Shown in pieces: positions 55,029 to 63,875 of a DNA stretch of 64,000 nt (the first letter of the stretch is position 1; each line of letters begins with the position of its first letter). Origin of the DNA: Flavihumibacter fluminis (GTDB lineage: Bacteria > Bacteroidota > Bacteroidia > Chitinophagales > Chitinophagaceae); the NCBI RefSeq assembly GCF_021491375.1, contig NZ_JAKEVY010000006.1, forward strand, positions 90,775 to 154,774, written 5' to 3'. Under the pieces are notes generated by a model. That model was not told the DNA's origin. It searched no databases and worked only from the letters and a program-made list of their open reading frames with translations. Made by a program: the position numbers and the translations under genes.

Positions 55029-56585
55029 TTATATCCATTTCCGAAGAAAACGTACTGCATTTTCATAAAACAATCCTTCTACTAATGCATCCACATCGAC
55101 TTCAGATTTCGAAATACCAGCCTGCTCCCATATTTTTTTACCACGTTTCAAACGGCGATGGATTTCAGTCCGGAACGCAGGTAATTCAGTTGCGTTATTG
55201 CAACAATCAATCGGATTGATCAATCCATCAAAATCAGAACCAATACAAATTTGCCGGATGGCTTTATCCAACGGAAAACGCGCCTGCTTTGCAACTTTCA
55301 GAAAATGTATCAGTTGGTTCAAAAAATAGGAATAATGCACTTCCATTGTTGCCGGCTCCTGTTCCTGTACCTCATCACCTGTTAATGCAGCATCAGGATC
55401 TTTTATGATGGACACATCCGCAGGATCCGCAACCGGATGAAAAAATTCAGCCGCTTCCGCTTCCGAAATATATTCCAGATCAGTTGGCAACATATTCCAT
55501 TGGTAGCCGATCATATCCGCCGGAAAACCAAGTATGCGTTGATCCATGGACAATCCGATCAATCCTCCGGATCGCAAAATATCCACTATTTCTTCATCGT
55601 ATAAATTAATACTACTGTGATTAAAGGCCGACTGAGCCAGATGCCCTCTTCTTTTGACATGCCTTATTTCCCATACACCCTGCCGACGTACCGGTTTTTC
55701 ATATAACTGTGCAGATCGGTTTCGCATACTCACTCCAGTAAAACCTGCATGCGTGCAAAGCAATGGATAACCCGGATACAATGTTTTATGTAACTGAATA
55801 AGTTGCTTTCGGGAAACAAAACTTAAATGCTTAAGGTCAGGCAAAATATTTCTATTATACAATTCCTTAATAATCCGGATGCCCGCTTCTGTTATACCAG
55901 CCCCCTTCGGATAAAACAACGCATCCTCAATAAACTGGATCCCAAATGCATGATTGCAAAACGGGACCGACTGCATATGCGCCAGGTTGATGGCCACAAT
56001 TCTTGTCTGATACCTCGCCTGAAAATCATCCAGGTTTCGGTAAAAAGCCTGCTCTGCATCAGCCGATTCCGGATCATCCATAAAACAATGAATACCCTCC
56101 ACCAGGCAAATACCGTGAATTACATTGGTAGCTGATTGCTGGTACTCAGTCATGGAATTAATAAACCGGAAACGCGACCTGCCATCCGGACTCACCGCAT
56201 TATTCAGCAGTGAATCCATGTTCTTACATAACCAGATATAATACGAAGGGGATTGAAGAATTGATTTCAAGGTGGAGGGATCCAGCAATTTGATCTTTCC
56301 TTTACTGGCCACTTTCCTTGATAACACTCCTTCCGCAATGTTTTTTTCGATTGCGTATAACACGATACCAGCCAGGTTAATGCCCGCTTTTTGAAGCTGC
56401 GTGAGATTTGACTGCGAATTCAATGCATGATTAAACAAAGCATTAATGCCGATTTGAGTTTCCTGTCCGAATAGTTTCCCGATGGAGAGTTTTGCTTCTA
56501 TCTTACTCCAGGGAGTCAATGCAGCCGAAGCCGGAGATAATAATTCTTTGAGTGATGGGTGTATGTGAAAATCAAATAGCGGCAT
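55029..56585 (-). CDS. Peptidase M19-like membrane dipeptidase family protein
   Basis: A 518-residue TIM-barrel protein of the M19 (renal dipeptidase) type. It begins with PLFDFHIHPSLK as metal motif, and later has LSFVSRKQL, THAGFTGVS, GLIGLSMDQRILGFP and the diagnostic CIGSDFDGLINPID. It has no signal peptide and is longer than the usual 350-400 residues, with insertions of about 100 residues. M19 enzymes hydrolyse dipeptides with a C-terminal D-residue or related amides. It starts 12 bp after the GH95-like gene, so the three genes may share a transcript. Confidence 0.75.
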   Translation of the reverse strand: MPLFDFHIHPSLKELLSPASAALTPWSKIEAKLSIGKLFGQETQIGINALFNHALNSQSNLTQLQKAGINLAGIVLYAIEKNIAEGVLSRKVASKGKIKLLDPSTLKSILQSPSYYIWLCKNMDSLLNNAVSPDGRSRFRFINSMTEYQQSATNVIHGICLVEGIHCFMDDPESADAEQAFYRNLDDFQARYQTRIVAINLAHMQSVPFCNHAFGIQFIEDALFYPKGAGITEAGIRIIKELYNRNILPDLKHLSFVSRKQLIQLHKTLYPGYPLLCTHAGFTGVSMRNRSAQLYEKPVRRQGVWEIRHVKRRGHLAQSAFNHSSINLYDEEIVDILRSGGLIGLSMDQRILGFPADMIGYQWNMLPTDLEYISEAEAAEFFHPVADPADVSIIKDPDAALTGDEVQEQEPATMEVHYSYFLNQLIHFLKVAKQARFPLDKAIRQICIGSDFDGLINPIDCCNNATELPAFRTEIHRRLKRGKKIWEQAGISKSEVDVDALVEGLFYENAVRFLRKWI

Positions 56586-56597
56586 CCTGTTTGAAAG

Positions 56598-58931
56598 TTA
56601 CGGAATAGTTCCATTCCTGGATAGTTCAACCAGCCCACCGGCATCAGCTTTCAGGGTTAGCCAGCCATTCTTACTCAAATCCGTTTCGCAGGACTTCTGT
56701 TGAATAATCTTCCAGGATCCTTCTCCCAGCCATACCTTTATTTCGCCTCGCTTTTCAGAGCGGATAAGTACCCGCTTAGCCTTACCGTCTTCAGAGCTGG
56801 CATCCACCAGGAAAGCACCCTGGGTTCGGAAGTTTTTGAAGCTGCAATTTGACCAATCGGCAGGGATTGCAGGAAACAAATTGATATATCCAGCATGACT
56901 CTGCAATAACATTTCCTGTAACCCGGATGCATAAGCGAAATTACCTTCCAGTGTAAAGGGGCGGTATGTAAAACTTGAATATCCTTTACCCGTCTGATCT
57001 CCATTTAAATGAAAGCTGTTCACAGAACAAAAAGCGCTGGCAAAAACATCAAGCGCCTTCCTAGCACCTTCCCCATCCCTTGCCCAAGCTTTCAGGTTTG
57101 CCAGCCAGGCATAGGAATATCCGCACCATTGCGATGGCCCAACACGATCCAGTTCAGCAATTGTTTCACGAATGATTGCCTGGGAAGTTTCACCATCTTC
57201 CCATTTGATCAATCCCAATGGCTGAATCGCCATCAAATGCGAAAAATGGCGATGACTCTGGTTATACGGCATTGTTCGGGCAAACATTAATGCTTTATCA
57301 GCAGTAAGGGCATAATCCGGAAAAGTTGTAAGCAACTGAGCCCATTTTTCCGCCTCAGCCTGCAGCCCCAAAACCTTTGCCATTTCAGATGCTGTCTGTA
57401 AAGCATATTTCATCAAGGCCAGATCATAGTTGGTGGTTTGCCGGAACCAGGCAGCCATGGAGTTGTCATTGATCTCCGGACTTGAACTGATAGGCAGGTG
57501 TCGTTCACCACGTTCATTAAGCACCGTTATATTTCCAATGAACCGGGCCACTTCTCTGACCCATGGATAGGCCCGATCGCGCAGAAATGCTGTATCCATC
57601 GAATATTTCCATTGCAGATAATAATGCTGCGCTAACCAGGCACTAACGGTTGGGGATAAACTATATTGAATCCAGCCTCCCATTTCGGTTCCGTACAGGG
57701 TGGTTACGCCGGGTACAGCCAAACCATCCACACCAAAATAAAGTCGGGTATATCGTTCGTAGTTGGGTTTATTCTCATCCAGGTGATTAAGATATCCCAT
57801 TGCTTCCTCCAGGTGATTGGCCGTATAGGAAGGCCAGTAACTCAATTGGGTATTCAAATCATGGTGATAATCGCCCTTCCATGGTGGAATCCGGCCATTG
57901 TCTGCTGTCCAAACCGCCTGCAGCGAAATCGGGGGAGTATTTTCACGGGCCGCCGATCCGAATTTATACTGTTCCAGGTACCATTGTTTTTCTATAACAG
58001 GGTCGGGTACACGAAGTGACGACTTAGACCAGAAGGTTTTCCACCAGCCAAGATGCGCCTGACGTGCTCTTGAGTATCCTGCATTCAAAAGTGAATCAGC
58101 AATCTGCTGTGGTGATTTACGCGCCTGTAGGGATGTTTTGCTGCTGCTTTCCTTCGAAGGAAAAGATTCAATGGTCCAGACTCCTTCCAGCTTACGTTTC
58201 CCGCGCTGTTTCCATTTAACATAAACCCGATAGCGAAAGCCGCCCCATCCTTCCTGCTCATACAGCATGCTATTTGCTGTTCGTGTGATCACACCTTGTT
58301 TATACCCTAACCGGGATAGATCATCACCCCCTACCGGATCACCTGTGTTGGTAACAGCACCCTGGTAACGGGGTGCAAGCAACTCGGGAATCAATTCAGC
58401 GCTTACTCCCTCCATGCGAAAAAATCCAACCGGCAAACGGGCATGCACAAGGGTCTGCAAACGGGCACCGGATTGCCATTGCACATTACACTCGGCGCTG
58501 TTTATATCCAGTTCAACCGAATTCACCTTGCCGAGCTTTTGAATATCAAATTCAAGGGCCGCTCCCGGAATTTTTGTGGGTGCAGGTTCACGGTCATAGG
58601 GATGATCAAAATAACGTTGAACAGGTGCGTAATCCTGCTGTACCACCTGACCAAACACCCAGTTATAGGAAAACTCCGGACGATGCAATCCTTTCATGGG
58701 TCGCTGATCCCAGAGATCCGCCCGGTCAAGCGAGAAGCGCAACCTGCCTTCTTTTTGCCAGATCAACGCACCCAGCAATCCATTCCCGAGTGGAATGCCT
58801 TCATCCCAGCGGCCTGCCAGGGAATCGAACTTCAGGTTATGTGCCGGCAACGGTTGCGCAACACTGTCCATTCCGATACAGGAAAGTCCAGCCGAAATAA
58901 TTCCTGCGATTATGATCTTCCGCATTTTCAT
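56598..58931 (-). CDS. GH95-like alpha-L-fucosidase/galactosidase
   Basis: A 777-residue secreted (alpha/alpha)6 enzyme. The signal peptide is about 1-24. An N-terminal beta domain (LPAHNLKFDSLAGRWDEGIPLGNGLLGALIWQ) is typical of GH95. The barrel has WKGDYHHDLNTQLSYWPSYTANH and SSSPEINDN with Glu486 as candidate acid. GH95 enzymes remove alpha-1,2-linked L-fucose or galactose; the substrate here is inferred. The frame opens at TTG 59012, but ATG 58931 is the real start. The upstream extension is a purine-rich tract that would read as GKGRGGKGRWRKG. Confidence 0.83.
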   Translation of the reverse strand: MKMRKIIIAGIISAGLSCIGMDSVAQPLPAHNLKFDSLAGRWDEGIPLGNGLLGALIWQKEGRLRFSLDRADLWDQRPMKGLHRPEFSYNWVFGQVVQQDYAPVQRYFDHPYDREPAPTKIPGAALEFDIQKLGKVNSVELDINSAECNVQWQSGARLQTLVHARLPVGFFRMEGVSAELIPELLAPRYQGAVTNTGDPVGGDDLSRLGYKQGVITRTANSMLYEQEGWGGFRYRVYVKWKQRGKRKLEGVWTIESFPSKESSSKTSLQARKSPQQIADSLLNAGYSRARQAHLGWWKTFWSKSSLRVPDPVIEKQWYLEQYKFGSAARENTPPISLQAVWTADNGRIPPWKGDYHHDLNTQLSYWPSYTANHLEEAMGYLNHLDENKPNYERYTRLYFGVDGLAVPGVTTLYGTEMGGWIQYSLSPTVSAWLAQHYYLQWKYSMDTAFLRDRAYPWVREVARFIGNITVLNERGERHLPISSSPEINDNSMAAWFRQTTNYDLALMKYALQTASEMAKVLGLQAEAEKWAQLLTTFPDYALTADKALMFARTMPYNQSHRHFSHLMAIQPLGLIKWEDGETSQAIIRETIAELDRVGPSQWCGYSYAWLANLKAWARDGEGARKALDVFASAFCSVNSFHLNGDQTGKGYSSFTYRPFTLEGNFAYASGLQEMLLQSHAGYINLFPAIPADWSNCSFKNFRTQGAFLVDASSEDGKAKRVLIRSEKRGEIKVWLGEGSWKIIQQKSCETDLSKNGWLTLKADAGGLVELSRNGTIP

Positions 58932-59133
58932 ATTTTTTGATATTCTTCCTTTCCTCCATCTTCCCTTACCCCCTCTTCCCTTCCCCCAATTTATCCCCCT
59001 ATCCGGTTCCAACTTTCCTGATTTTTACCCTTTTAGACTCCACTCTTGTTATAGCCTGCTTTTCATACCTTATTAACCGAACAGTCAGACCACTAAAAAC
59101 CGTAACTTAATCCCGCAAAATCATTCCAGCATT

Positions 59134-60408
59134 ATGTCAAGCCAACAGAGAAACTCCCGGCGACGTTTCCTTCGAAACGCAGTCGGAACTATTGCCGCTT
59201 TTACGATTGTTCCCCGCCATGTATTAGGCAGAGGTTATTTAGCTCCCAGTGACACCCTTACCAAAGGCGTGATCGGGGTAGGAGCAATGGGACGAGGGCA
59301 TTTCGAATATGCCGGCACCCGCACCGTTGCCATTTGTGATGTTGACACCCGTCATATCCAACTGGCGCTTCAGGCACTCGGAGGCGGAAATGGGGTAAAA
59401 ACCTTCCGCGATTACCGGGAACTTATCAATCTTCCAGAAGTAGATATTGTTCATATTGCAACACCCCCACACTGGCATGGTATCATGGCAGCAGATGCTG
59501 CCAAAGCAGGAAAAGACATCTGGTGTGAAAAACCCATGACCCGCACCATTGGTGAAGGTAAACGGGTAGTGGAAGCGGTTCAGCAACATGGCCGCATCTT
59601 CCGGCTTAATACCTGGTTCCGTTTCAGTGATAATTTCTATGGCATGAATACCACCGTGAAGCCCATTAAAAAACTCGTGGATTCCGGCCTGCTTGGTTGG
59701 CCCCTGAAGGTGACCGTTAGTCGGCATACCGGGTTCGACTGGAAATTTTATTGGGTGGGTAAAACCGATCTGCCAGTTGAGCCCGTTCCGCAGGAACTGG
59801 ATTATGAAATGTGGCTCGGTCCCGCCCCTTATAAGCCCTATAGCACCCACCGTGTTCATACTACTTTCCGTGGTTACTGGGATTACGATGGTGGCGGACT
59901 GGGCGATATGGGCCAGCATTACCTTGACCCGATTCAATATTTCCTGGGAAAAGACAATGATTCACCGGTTCATGTGGCAGTAGATGCTCCGCAACAACAC
60001 GATGACGCTGTAGGCACCTGGCGCAAAATCACCTATACCTACGCGGATGGCTGCCAGATTATTCTGGATGGCGATGGCAGCATGACCGACGCCGCCTATA
60101 TCGAAGGGCCAAAGGGTAAACTTTATAAAGGTTTTCAGTGTACTATCCCCGATATCGAACGCAAACTCGCAGAATTTCCTGATCCTGCACCAGTGGTCAC
60201 CGATTTCGTGGAAGCCGTTAAAGGCAGGAAAAAATTTGCCTTGAATGAAGAGAACGGCCATCGTTCCTGCACCATTGTGAATATCGGTAAGATCGCCCTG
60301 CAATTGGGCCGTTCCCTGCATTTCGACCCCGTTCAGCAAGTATTTATCAACGATGAAGGAGCAAACAGATTGCTGAATCCGCCATTGCGCGGGCCCTGGT
60401 CTATCTAA
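59134..60408 (+). CDS. Tat-exported Gfo/Idh/MocA-family oxidoreductase
   Basis: A 424-residue NAD(P)-dependent sugar oxidoreductase. A twin-arginine signal (SRRRFLRNAVGTIAAFTIVP) exports the folded protein with its cofactor. The nucleotide fold begins TKGVIGVGAMGRGHFEYA. The catalytic lysine is in DIWCEKPMTR (Lys133). The C-terminal domain has GGGLGDMGQHYLDPIQYF. In gut Bacteroides, related enzymes work with DUF1080 hydrolases in 3-keto-glycoside turnover. It lies 23 bp before the HEAT/DUF1080 gene, so the two form an operon. Confidence 0.9.
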   Translation: MSSQQRNSRRRFLRNAVGTIAAFTIVPRHVLGRGYLAPSDTLTKGVIGVGAMGRGHFEYAGTRTVAICDVDTRHIQLALQALGGGNGVKTFRDYRELINLPEVDIVHIATPPHWHGIMAADAAKAGKDIWCEKPMTRTIGEGKRVVEAVQQHGRIFRLNTWFRFSDNFYGMNTTVKPIKKLVDSGLLGWPLKVTVSRHTGFDWKFYWVGKTDLPVEPVPQELDYEMWLGPAPYKPYSTHRVHTTFRGYWDYDGGGLGDMGQHYLDPIQYFLGKDNDSPVHVAVDAPQQHDDAVGTWRKITYTYADGCQIILDGDGSMTDAAYIEGPKGKLYKGFQCTIPDIERKLAEFPDPAPVVTDFVEAVKGRKKFALNEENGHRSCTIVNIGKIALQLGRSLHFDPVQQVFINDEGANRLLNPPLRGPWSI

Positions 60409-60431
60409 TTCAATTAACCGACAAACAGATT

Positions 60432-63400
60432 ATGAAACCAACATATCTTTCTCTTATCCTGGCGGGTGCGCTGGCTATTTCATCCCATAATAGCTATGCC
60501 CAAACCGATCAGAACCGAACCATTCCAACCAAGATCGCCGATCTGCTGGCCAAAACACCTGCAGCCGATTCAACTGACCTGATCAATAACGCCAGTTCCG
60601 TTGCCGACCTGGGCGAAAAAGGTCTGATAGAACTAATCAAACAGCTGGAAGGCGGTGGCGATAAAAGCCGCCAGCATTTCGCCATCTCCGGCTTCAGTTT
60701 TTATGCTACACAAACAGGAAAAGAAGCATGGCGTTCAATGGCTACTAGCGCCTACGGACAAGCACTTTCCCAGGTAACTGATCCGGTAGTGCAGCAATTT
60801 TTATTGGCACAACTGGAGCAGGTTGGAAAAAACGATGCTATTCCTTATGTTCAGCCCTTTCTCTCAAAGGATCGGTTATCGGATGCCGCGAGCCGCGTAT
60901 TGGCAACCATAAACACAAAGGAATCACTGTCATCCTTACACGAAGCGCTGAAAACAGCCGAAGGTAACAGTAAAATCTACCTGGTTCAGTCACTCGGATA
61001 TGCAAAGTATCAACCTGCCACAGCCGATATCCTGGCTATCGCCAAATCAGCAGATGGTCCATTGAAAAATGCTGCTTACTACGCGCTTGCCTCCATCGGA
61101 TCACCTGCCGCGGAAAACATGTTATCTGCTGCCGCAAAACAAGCCGGATACCGTTTCGACAATAGTGAAGCAACCGCTGCCTACCTGGAATTACTTGGGC
61201 AACAGACAACTAATAAAGCTACCACGGTAAAAAAAGCAGGCAGTCTCATGAACAGCCTGACCAAACCAGAACAGGCTGCTACCCGCATCGCATTGCTTAA
61301 GCTGATCAGCAACCTCCAGGGAGAAGCGGCTATTCCTTTACTACAGGGCGCTTTGAAGGATAAAAATGCCGCCTATCGCCAATCGGCACTTCAATTTGCT
61401 GCTCCTTATATTACCAGGGAATCTGCTCCAGCCTGGATAAAAGCAGCAGGCAGTCTGAATCCTGCAGCAAAAACAGAGCTGGTTAACCTGCTGGCATCTA
61501 AAAACATCGAAGCAGCTGCACCAATGGCGCTTCAATTATTGGATTCAAAAGATCCGGCAATTCGTTCATCCGTGATGAATGCCGCCGTTCAACTGGCCGG
61601 TTCCAAAGCTATAACTGTTTTAGGAAACCTGCTTAAATCATCCAATATGCAGGAAGCAATGGGTATACAAAAAGCCCTGTTGCTGGGAGAACCAGCTTCC
61701 ACTATTGAGGTTGCATCCGCCGCACTTGCAAATAGCGGAACAGAAGGAAAAATAGCCAGTATCAATGTGCTGGGAGAACGCGCTGCTGCTTCGCAGGTAC
61801 CAATGGTTTTGCCTTACCTGAGCAGTTCGGATAAACAATTGAAAGAAGCCGCTGCTCAAGCGCTCACAAAAATGGTTATTCCTGATCAGCTTGAAAGCCT
61901 GTTCCCCTTATTAGCTAATGGCCCATCCGATCAAGATCTTAAAAACCGCCAGGATATTGTGATCAGCGCATTGAAGGGAATCAAAAATCCAACCCTTCAA
62001 ACCAACCAGCTATTGAATGTATACCGTTCTCTGCCAGCCAATAAGCAGTCCAACTACTACCGGGTGTTGGCTTCACTGGGTGGCAAAGTGTTCGAGCAGG
62101 AAGTGCTTGGCGGATTCAATGCTGCCAGTGCTGAGTCACGCATAAAAATGGCGGATGCACTCGGCGGATGGAAAGATGGCGAAGCGCTTGCTTCCGTTTT
62201 CCGCCTGGCCAATGCAGAACAAACCCCGGAACTTAGCAAATCATTGATCGCAGCCTTTATTCAGCAATTACGAAGCAGTAATCAACCGGCTGAAAATAAA
62301 TACCTGATGATCCGCGATCTCCTGCCTAAAGCGGATAACAGACAAAAGGCAACCCTGATCAGCCAACTGGGGAATATCAGCACTTATCCGTCACTGTTGT
62401 ATACGGCCAGTTACATGGACGATCCCTCTCTGAAAAATACTGCGGCCAATGCAGTGATGAATGCCTGCCTGAACAACGATCAGTTGAAAGGCGCGCAGGT
62501 TCATCAGATTCTGGAGAAAGCCATCGCCACTGTTTCCGGCAATGAAAGCGATTACCTGAAAGCTGCCGTAAGAAAACATCTTGCCAGTTTGCCAAAAGAA
62601 GGTGATTTCGTTCCCCTTTTCAATGGGCGCGATCTCACTGGATGGAAAGGATTGGTAGGAAATCCTATCAGTCGCGCTCAAATGGATGTCATTACACTGG
62701 CCCGTGAGCAGGACAAAGCCAATGCAAAAATGCGGGAAGGCTGGTCGGTAAAAGACGGGTTGCTGGTATTTAATGGTCATGGAGATAATCTATGTACTGA
62801 TAAAAAATACCGCGACTTTGAACTATTCATCGACTGGAAGATAACCAGGGATGGCGATGCCGGGATTTACCTGCGTGGCACACCGCAGGTTCAGATCTGG
62901 GATACTTCCCGCAGAGATGTGGGTGCACAGGTAGGATCCGGAGGTCTTTACAATAACCAGAAAAACCCCAGTAAGCCAACGCAGGTGGCTGATAATGCAG
63001 TAGGTGAATGGAATCAGTTCCGCATCCTGATGGAAGGGGATATGGTAACCGTTTACCTCAATGGCAAGCTGGTAGTTGATAAAGTTCCCCTGGAAAATTA
63101 CTGGGATCGCAATCTGCCCCTGTTCCGTGAAGAGCAGATCGAATTGCAGGCACATGGAACCTATGTTGCCTATCGTGATGTGCTTATCCGGGAAATCAAA
63201 ACTCCTGAGCCTTTCGAACTCAGTGATGCAGAGAAAGCGGAAGGATTTAAAGTGTTGTTCGATGGCACCAGCCTGCACGAATGGGTTGGTAACAAATCCG
63301 CTTATATTATCGAAGATGGTAACATTGCCGTATACCCGAAAAGAGGCGGACATGGCAATCTCTTCACCAAAGATGAATACGCCGATTTTGTTTTCCGTTT

Positions 63401-63875
63401 CGAATTCAAACTAACCCCGGGCGCCAACAACGGGGTAGGTGTACGCGCTCCACTCGAAGGTGATGCGGCTTATCAAGGAATGGAAATTCAGATCCTCGAT
63501 AATGATGCTGATATCTATAAAAACCTCCAGGTTTATCAATACCACGGGTCGGTTTATGGAGTTATTCCGGCAAAACGAGGTTATTTGAAGCCCGTGGGTG
63601 AATGGAACCAGCAGGAAATCGAACTGATCGGTAATAAAATCAAAGTGACCCTGAACGGTACCGTTATTACGGAAGGTGATCTTGCCGCAGCATCTGCAAA
63701 TGGCACAGTGGATAAGCGGGAGCATCCGGGACTTAAACGTATAACCGGGCATATCGGTTTCCTCGGACATGGAGATACGCTGTTCTTCCGGAATATCCGC
63801 GTAAAAGATTTGAGTAAGAAAGAAGAGCCAGCCAGGCCATCGAAAAAGAAACCAAGAAAAAAGAAACGCAACTAA
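60432..63875 (+). CDS. HEAT-repeat protein with two C-terminal DUF1080 domains
   Basis: An 1147-residue exported protein (signal about 1-23, ending YAQ). Residues about 30-720 are HEAT-like helical repeats, such as PLLQGALKDKNAAYRQSALQFAAPYI. Two DUF1080 jelly-rolls follow: about 724-925 (GDFVPLFNGRDLTGWKG, DAGIYLRGTPQVQIWD) and about 935-1126 (GFKVLFDGTSLHEWVGN, NNGVGVRAPL, IGFLGHGDTLFFRNIRV). A Lys/Arg-rich tail (about 1128-1147) ends it. DUF1080 domains hydrolyse 3-keto-glycosides, so with the oxidoreductase upstream this is a probable two-step route. The helical part may be a scaffold for binding long glycans. Its stop codon touches the end of a group II intron on the other strand. Confidence 0.88.
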   Translation: MKPTYLSLILAGALAISSHNSYAQTDQNRTIPTKIADLLAKTPAADSTDLINNASSVADLGEKGLIELIKQLEGGGDKSRQHFAISGFSFYATQTGKEAWRSMATSAYGQALSQVTDPVVQQFLLAQLEQVGKNDAIPYVQPFLSKDRLSDAASRVLATINTKESLSSLHEALKTAEGNSKIYLVQSLGYAKYQPATADILAIAKSADGPLKNAAYYALASIGSPAAENMLSAAAKQAGYRFDNSEATAAYLELLGQQTTNKATTVKKAGSLMNSLTKPEQAATRIALLKLISNLQGEAAIPLLQGALKDKNAAYRQSALQFAAPYITRESAPAWIKAAGSLNPAAKTELVNLLASKNIEAAAPMALQLLDSKDPAIRSSVMNAAVQLAGSKAITVLGNLLKSSNMQEAMGIQKALLLGEPASTIEVASAALANSGTEGKIASINVLGERAAASQVPMVLPYLSSSDKQLKEAAAQALTKMVIPDQLESLFPLLANGPSDQDLKNRQDIVISALKGIKNPTLQTNQLLNVYRSLPANKQSNYYRVLASLGGKVFEQEVLGGFNAASAESRIKMADALGGWKDGEALASVFRLANAEQTPELSKSLIAAFIQQLRSSNQPAENKYLMIRDLLPKADNRQKATLISQLGNISTYPSLLYTASYMDDPSLKNTAANAVMNACLNNDQLKGAQVHQILEKAIATVSGNESDYLKAAVRKHLASLPKEGDFVPLFNGRDLTGWKGLVGNPISRAQMDVITLAREQDKANAKMREGWSVKDGLLVFNGHGDNLCTDKKYRDFELFIDWKITRDGDAGIYLRGTPQVQIWDTSRRDVGAQVGSGGLYNNQKNPSKPTQVADNAVGEWNQFRILMEGDMVTVYLNGKLVVDKVPLENYWDRNLPLFREEQIELQAHGTYVAYRDVLIREIKTPEPFELSDAEKAEGFKVLFDGTSLHEWVGNKSAYIIEDGNIAVYPKRGGHGNLFTKDEYADFVFRFEFKLTPGANNGVGVRAPLEGDAAYQGMEIQILDNDADIYKNLQVYQYHGSVYGVIPAKRGYLKPVGEWNQQEIELIGNKIKVTLNGTVITEGDLAAASANGTVDKREHPGLKRITGHIGFLGHGDTLFFRNIRVKDLSKKEEPARPSKKKPRKKKRN

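Noticed and set aside
58932..59012. N-terminal extension of the GH95 protein from TTG 59012
   Set aside because: It would be a Gly/Lys/Arg-rich stretch encoded by a purine tract in front of a normal signal peptide.
59239..59937. A 232-residue frame on the minus strand inside the Gfo/Idh/MocA gene
   Set aside because: Antisense to a well-supported gene with no recognisable family.
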